DNA from: Spirochaetaceae bacterium
Lineage (GTDB): Bacteria > Spirochaetota > Spirochaetia > Treponematales > Treponemataceae
Assembly: GCA_031285525.1 (NCBI GenBank)
Contig: JAITWB010000050.1
Coordinates: forward strand, 1-8,011
Length of the DNA: 8,011 bases
Reading direction: 5' to 3'
In this document: piece after piece, positions 6,511 to 8,011 of the stretch
Position numbering within the stretch: the stretch's first letter is position 1
Layout of the letters: each line of letters starts with the position of its first letter
The notes under the pieces: generated by a model
Seen by the model: the letters and a program-made list of their open reading frames with translations, nothing else
Database searches by the model: none
Told to the model about the DNA's origin: nothing
Position numbers and translations under genes: made by a program

Positions 6511-6544
6511 TAAAAGCCCATCCTGTTTCAAGGATTGGCTTTTA
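6511..6544. terminator. Terminator-like hairpin, symmetric on both strands
   Basis: Arms TAAAAGCC (6511-6518) and GGCTTTTA (6537-6544) pair perfectly. After one C/T mismatch, ATCC (6520-6523) pairs with GGAT (6532-6535), around an 8-nt loop. The stem base is A-rich on one side and T-rich on the other, so it could end transcription in either direction. It could insulate the lipoprotein 2 leader from upstream transcripts. The 3' arm overlaps the possible -10 box, so a promoter role for that box and a terminator role here are in tension. Confidence 0.45.
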
Positions 6545-6624
6545 TATAGGGATATTGCCGTCGGCAGTCTCCCATCCGATACGGCATTGCTGTATCGGTC
6601 TGGACATTGTCCAAGCCTCTTTAT

Positions 6625-6675
6625 TGAGGGTGTAATCACAAGCTGATTAGCCCTCAGATTTGTTGAGGGTGATCA
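6625..6675 (+). promoter_or_regulatory. Candidate two-state RNA switch or attenuator (A/B/C segments), copy 2
   Basis: A (6625-6638) pairs with B (6644-6656): TGAGGG and TAATCA against TGATTA and CCCTCA, 12 bp with a small internal loop and a CAAGC loop. B can instead pair with C (6664-6675): TGAT/ATCA plus CCCTCA/TGAGGG, about 10 bp with an internal loop. C lies 5 nt before the AGGA ribosome site. The layout equals copy 1, while the lower B stem differs (CCCTCA here, CCCG there). Direct similarity of A and C could by itself create the second pairing, so function is unproven. Confidence 0.45.
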
Positions 6676-6692
6676 GGAAAAGGATGTTTTCT

Positions 6693-7124
6693 ATGAAAAA
6701 CATGTTCAAAGCTTTAGGGTTTATCGCACTGATCGCGGTAATCGGTATGATGGTGGTCGGCTGCGCCCCCGGCGGCGGTACCCTTACGGGAACATGGGTA
6801 GATAAAGAAGGGATACAGACATTTAAATTCACCGGCAATAAATGGGAAACAGAATTCACGGATAAAGGAATGACATATGCGGCAAATAGCTCGAAGATGC
6901 CACAAGCTATTATCCAGTTTTTTATAAAAGGGAACTATACTATAAATGGAGATATAGTAACGCTCACAACTAAAGAAATAAGACTGGGGGGACTAGGGAA
7001 TTCATTGAGCGATTCATTGGGGAATTTATTTAATTATGTACGTATAACAGACACAATAAAAGGCATCCACAATGAAGCATCTGCTGAATTGACTTTTGAA
7101 GGCATGGTCTTCAAAAAGAAATAA
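6693..7124 (+). CDS. Putative small lipoprotein (lipoprotein 2)
   Basis: Hypothetical lipoprotein of 143 residues. The first 24 residues (MKNMFKALGF… to lipobox VVGC, Cys24) are nearly the same as in lipoprotein 1, so signal peptidase II processing and membrane anchoring are expected. The mature part is short and beta-rich: LTGTWVDKEG (31-40), FKFTGNKWE (45-53), GNYTI (80-84), VTLTTKEI (89-96) and LTFEGMVFKKK at the end. The pattern suggests a small lipocalin-like or similar antiparallel barrel, but the fold is a guess. An upstream in-frame ATG at 6660 would add 11 residues. It is rejected because the ATG at 6693 has AGGA at good spacing, gives a proper signal peptide and matches the other copy. 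A strong hairpin follows the stop. Role unknown. Confidence 0.88.
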   Translation: MKNMFKALGFIALIAVIGMMVVGCAPGGGTLTGTWVDKEGIQTFKFTGNKWETEFTDKGMTYAANSSKMPQAIIQFFIKGNYTINGDIVTLTTKEIRLGGLGNSLSDSLGNLFNYVRITDTIKGIHNEASAELTFEGMVFKKK

Positions 7125-7134
7125 CCGTTACGTC

Positions 7135-7208
7135 TTAACAGGGAGGGAACAGATCGCCGCTGGGTGATATGCCCCCCGGGAGGCGGCGATCTGTTCCCCC
7201 ACTGTTAA
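7135..7208. other. Long stable hairpin between lipoprotein 2 and the J-protein gene
   Basis: A perfect 16-bp stem (7145-7160 with 7183-7198) is extended, across a 3-by-3 internal loop, by TTAACAG/CTGTTAA (7135-7141 with 7202-7208). The loop can form a further small GGG/CCC stem. No T-run follows directly on either strand, so it is not a textbook intrinsic terminator. It begins 10 bp after the lipoprotein 2 stop, so it may end or stabilise that transcript. It could also be a dispersed palindromic repeat unit. Confidence 0.6.
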
Positions 7209-7222
7209 TCCTCACTTTTATC

Positions 7223-7251
7223 TTGTAACTTCCCCGCTTTTGAAGTATTTT
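7223..7251 (+). promoter_or_regulatory. Weak candidate promoter of the J-protein gene
   Basis: TTGTAA (7223-7228), a 17-bp spacer and TATTTT (7246-7251). TATACT at 7252-7257 is a better -10 box, but it would place the transcript start at or beyond the GAGG ribosome site (7262-7265). Composition is AT-rich, so chance matches are likely. Confidence 0.3.
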
Positions 7252-7275
7252 TATACTGATTGAGGTACATACAGA

Positions 7276-7857
7276 ATGAATGATTTATATGCGATTTTAG
7301 GCGTACCTAAAACAGCCGCAGCTGAGGAAATAAAAAAAGCGTATCGTGAAAAAGCTCTACAGTACCATCCCGACAGAAACTCCGGGGATGCGGCAGCGGA
7401 GGAACAGTTTAAAAAGATCAGCGAAGCCTACGCTGTCCTTGGCGACGAAGAGAAACGGGCGCAGTATGACGCTTATGGACAAGCCGGAACAAACCCCTAC
7501 GGACAACCATATAACCAACCCAACGGCCAACCTTACGGAAACCCCTTTGGTCAGGCAGGATACGACCCGTTTGAGGAACTCTTTAGACAGCAGGCTAACC
7601 GCACTACCTATACCTGGTATACTTATGGTCCCTCAAGAGAGTCCCGGAGGAACAGAAACACCCCTGCAAGCAGGAAACAGGCGCTGCTGTTGCTGCTCAA
7701 AGGGGTATCCTTCCTGGTCATGGGACTCTTCTTCTTCCGGTATTCACTGTTTCTCGGTATAATCGGGCTGCTCATCTGCGGGTCATTGATAGCCGGCGGT
7801 GCGGCTGATGCTATCCGTGCGATTCAATACCTGTTAAACGGACACAGAAAAACCTAA
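7276..7857 (+). CDS. Membrane-anchored J-domain (DnaJ-family) co-chaperone
   Basis: Protein of 193 residues with an N-terminal J domain (about 1-67). The domain includes the HPD motif at 31-33 (YHPDRN) and the usual YAILGV and [18 protein letters not shown] segments, so it should stimulate a DnaK-type ATPase. A Gly/Asn/Pro/Gln/Tyr-rich linker (about 71-94) repeats [15 protein letters not shown] units. After a basic stretch (Ser/Arg/Asn-rich, about 119-133) come two predicted membrane segments (about 136-154 and 156-176) and a short tail. It lacks the zinc-finger and C-terminal substrate-binding domains of true DnaJ, so it is a type III J-protein, probably recruiting DnaK to the cytoplasmic membrane. 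The start ATG has GAGG 10 nt upstream. It ends 5 bp from the infA stop in convergent orientation. The client is unknown. Confidence 0.9.
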   Translation: MNDLYAILGVPKTAAAEEIKKAYREKALQYHPDRNSGDAAAEEQFKKISEAYAVLGDEEKRAQYDAYGQAGTNPYGQPYNQPNGQPYGNPFGQAGYDPFEELFRQQANRTTYTWYTYGPSRESRRNRNTPASRKQALLLLLKGVSFLVMGLFFFRYSLFLGIIGLLICGSLIAGGAADAIRAIQYLLNGHRKT

Positions 7858-7862
7858 AGGGC

Positions 7863-8011
7863 TTACCGTTCGCGGTAGATAATACGGCCCCTGTTGAGGT
7901 CATAGGGAGAAAGCGCTACACGGACGTTATCGCCGGGCACTATCCTGATATAGTGCTTTCTCATTTTTCCGGAAAGGTGGGCAAGAATAACATGCCCGTT
8001 TTTCAGCTCCA
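7863..8011 (-). CDS. infA: Translation initiation factor IF-1, C-terminal part (5' end outside window)
   Basis: The minus strand from the window edge reads [18 protein letters not shown]… to …GRIIYRER and TAA, the last 48 residues of IF-1. IF-1 is a single S1/OB-fold protein of about 72 residues that binds the 30S A site during initiation. Conserved [13 protein letters not shown] and PYDL.RGRI.YR segments make this certain at family level. The remaining roughly 24 N-terminal residues and the start lie beyond position 8011. Two extra bases (TG) at the edge belong to the preceding codon. The gene converges on the J-protein gene with a 5-bp gap and no room for separate terminators. Confidence 0.97.
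   Translation of the reverse strand, partial: ELKNGHVILAHLSGKMRKHYIRIVPGDNVRVALSPYDLNRGRIIYRER

Larger units (their letters stand above)
6461..6692 (+). promoter_or_regulatory. Lipoprotein 2 upstream region and structured 5' leader (copy 2)
   Basis: Counterpart of 203-468. It has TTTGTCAA (6461-6468), TTTTATATAGGGA around 6540-6552, a TGCCG/CGGCA palindrome (6556-6566), and a CCGATACGG/CTGTATCGG inverted repeat (6576-6584 with 6590-6598). A TGGACA/TGTCCA palindrome (6601-6613), the A/B/C set (6625-6675) and an AGGA ribosome site (6681-6684), 8 nt from ATG, follow. Relative to copy 1, the first stem changes a C-G pair to T·G. The second gains an A-T pair where copy 1 has T·T, and has G·T where copy 1 has G-C. 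It lacks the 14-bp duplication. Apart from this leader, the array and a terminator-like hairpin, positions 6301-6692 hold nothing recognisable. Confidence 0.6.

Noticed and set aside
6442..6639. 65-codon minus-strand frame in the lipoprotein 2 leader
   Set aside because: It overlaps the conserved hairpin leader, has no good ribosome site, and does not resemble a protein family.
1..8011. tRNA, rRNA or transposase genes
   Set aside because: No cloverleaf, rRNA segment or DDE-type reading frame was recognised on either strand.

Overview
This 8 kb window looks like part of a spirochaete chromosome, most likely the genus Treponema. That placement is inference from recognition. It rests on lipoprotein leaders of the MKNMFK…VVGC type, a PBECR-like nuclease ORF of a kind I associate with treponemes, and the IF-1 sequence. 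The backbone (ABC transporters, J-protein, infA) is moderately GC-rich, while the 5.74-6.3 kb insert is clearly AT-rich and looks foreign.

Layout. Positions 1-468 hold no gene. They contain a degenerate pyrimidine heptad tract, a perfect 7-bp tandem array and a long, hairpin-rich leader for lipoprotein 1 (469-1446, +). Lipoprotein 1 converges on an ABC operon read on the minus strand (5596 to 1525). Its two subunits overlap by 8 bp and have complementary asymmetric nucleotide-binding sites, as in heterodimeric BmrCD/TM287-288-type exporters. The operon has a good sigma-70 promoter (TTGTCA-17-TACAAT). Upstream of it, also on the minus strand, lies an AT-rich PBECR-like ORF (5740-6300) that appears decayed: its start is weak, and an in-frame amber is followed by a further coding-like tail. 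Positions 6301-6692 hold no gene but carry a second 7-bp array and a second copy of the hairpin leader, which drives lipoprotein 2 (6693-7124, +). A very stable hairpin follows, then a membrane-anchored J-domain protein (7276-7857, +) and the 3' end of infA on the opposite strand (7863-8011, partial).

The main point of interest is that the two lipoprotein genes sit behind the same multi-part upstream architecture, 6.2 kb apart. Each has a 7-bp array of about seven copies (unit sequences unrelated), about 21 bp, TTTGTCAA, a TTTTATA box, three short palindromes, an A/B/C segment set able to form two mutually exclusive hairpins next to the Shine-Dalgarno, and then a near-identical lipoprotein signal peptide. 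The mature proteins are largely different. This looks like a mobile or gene-converted expression-and-export cassette with a structured 5' UTR and a length-variable repeat upstream. Function and variability are inference; the architecture is visible in the sequence.
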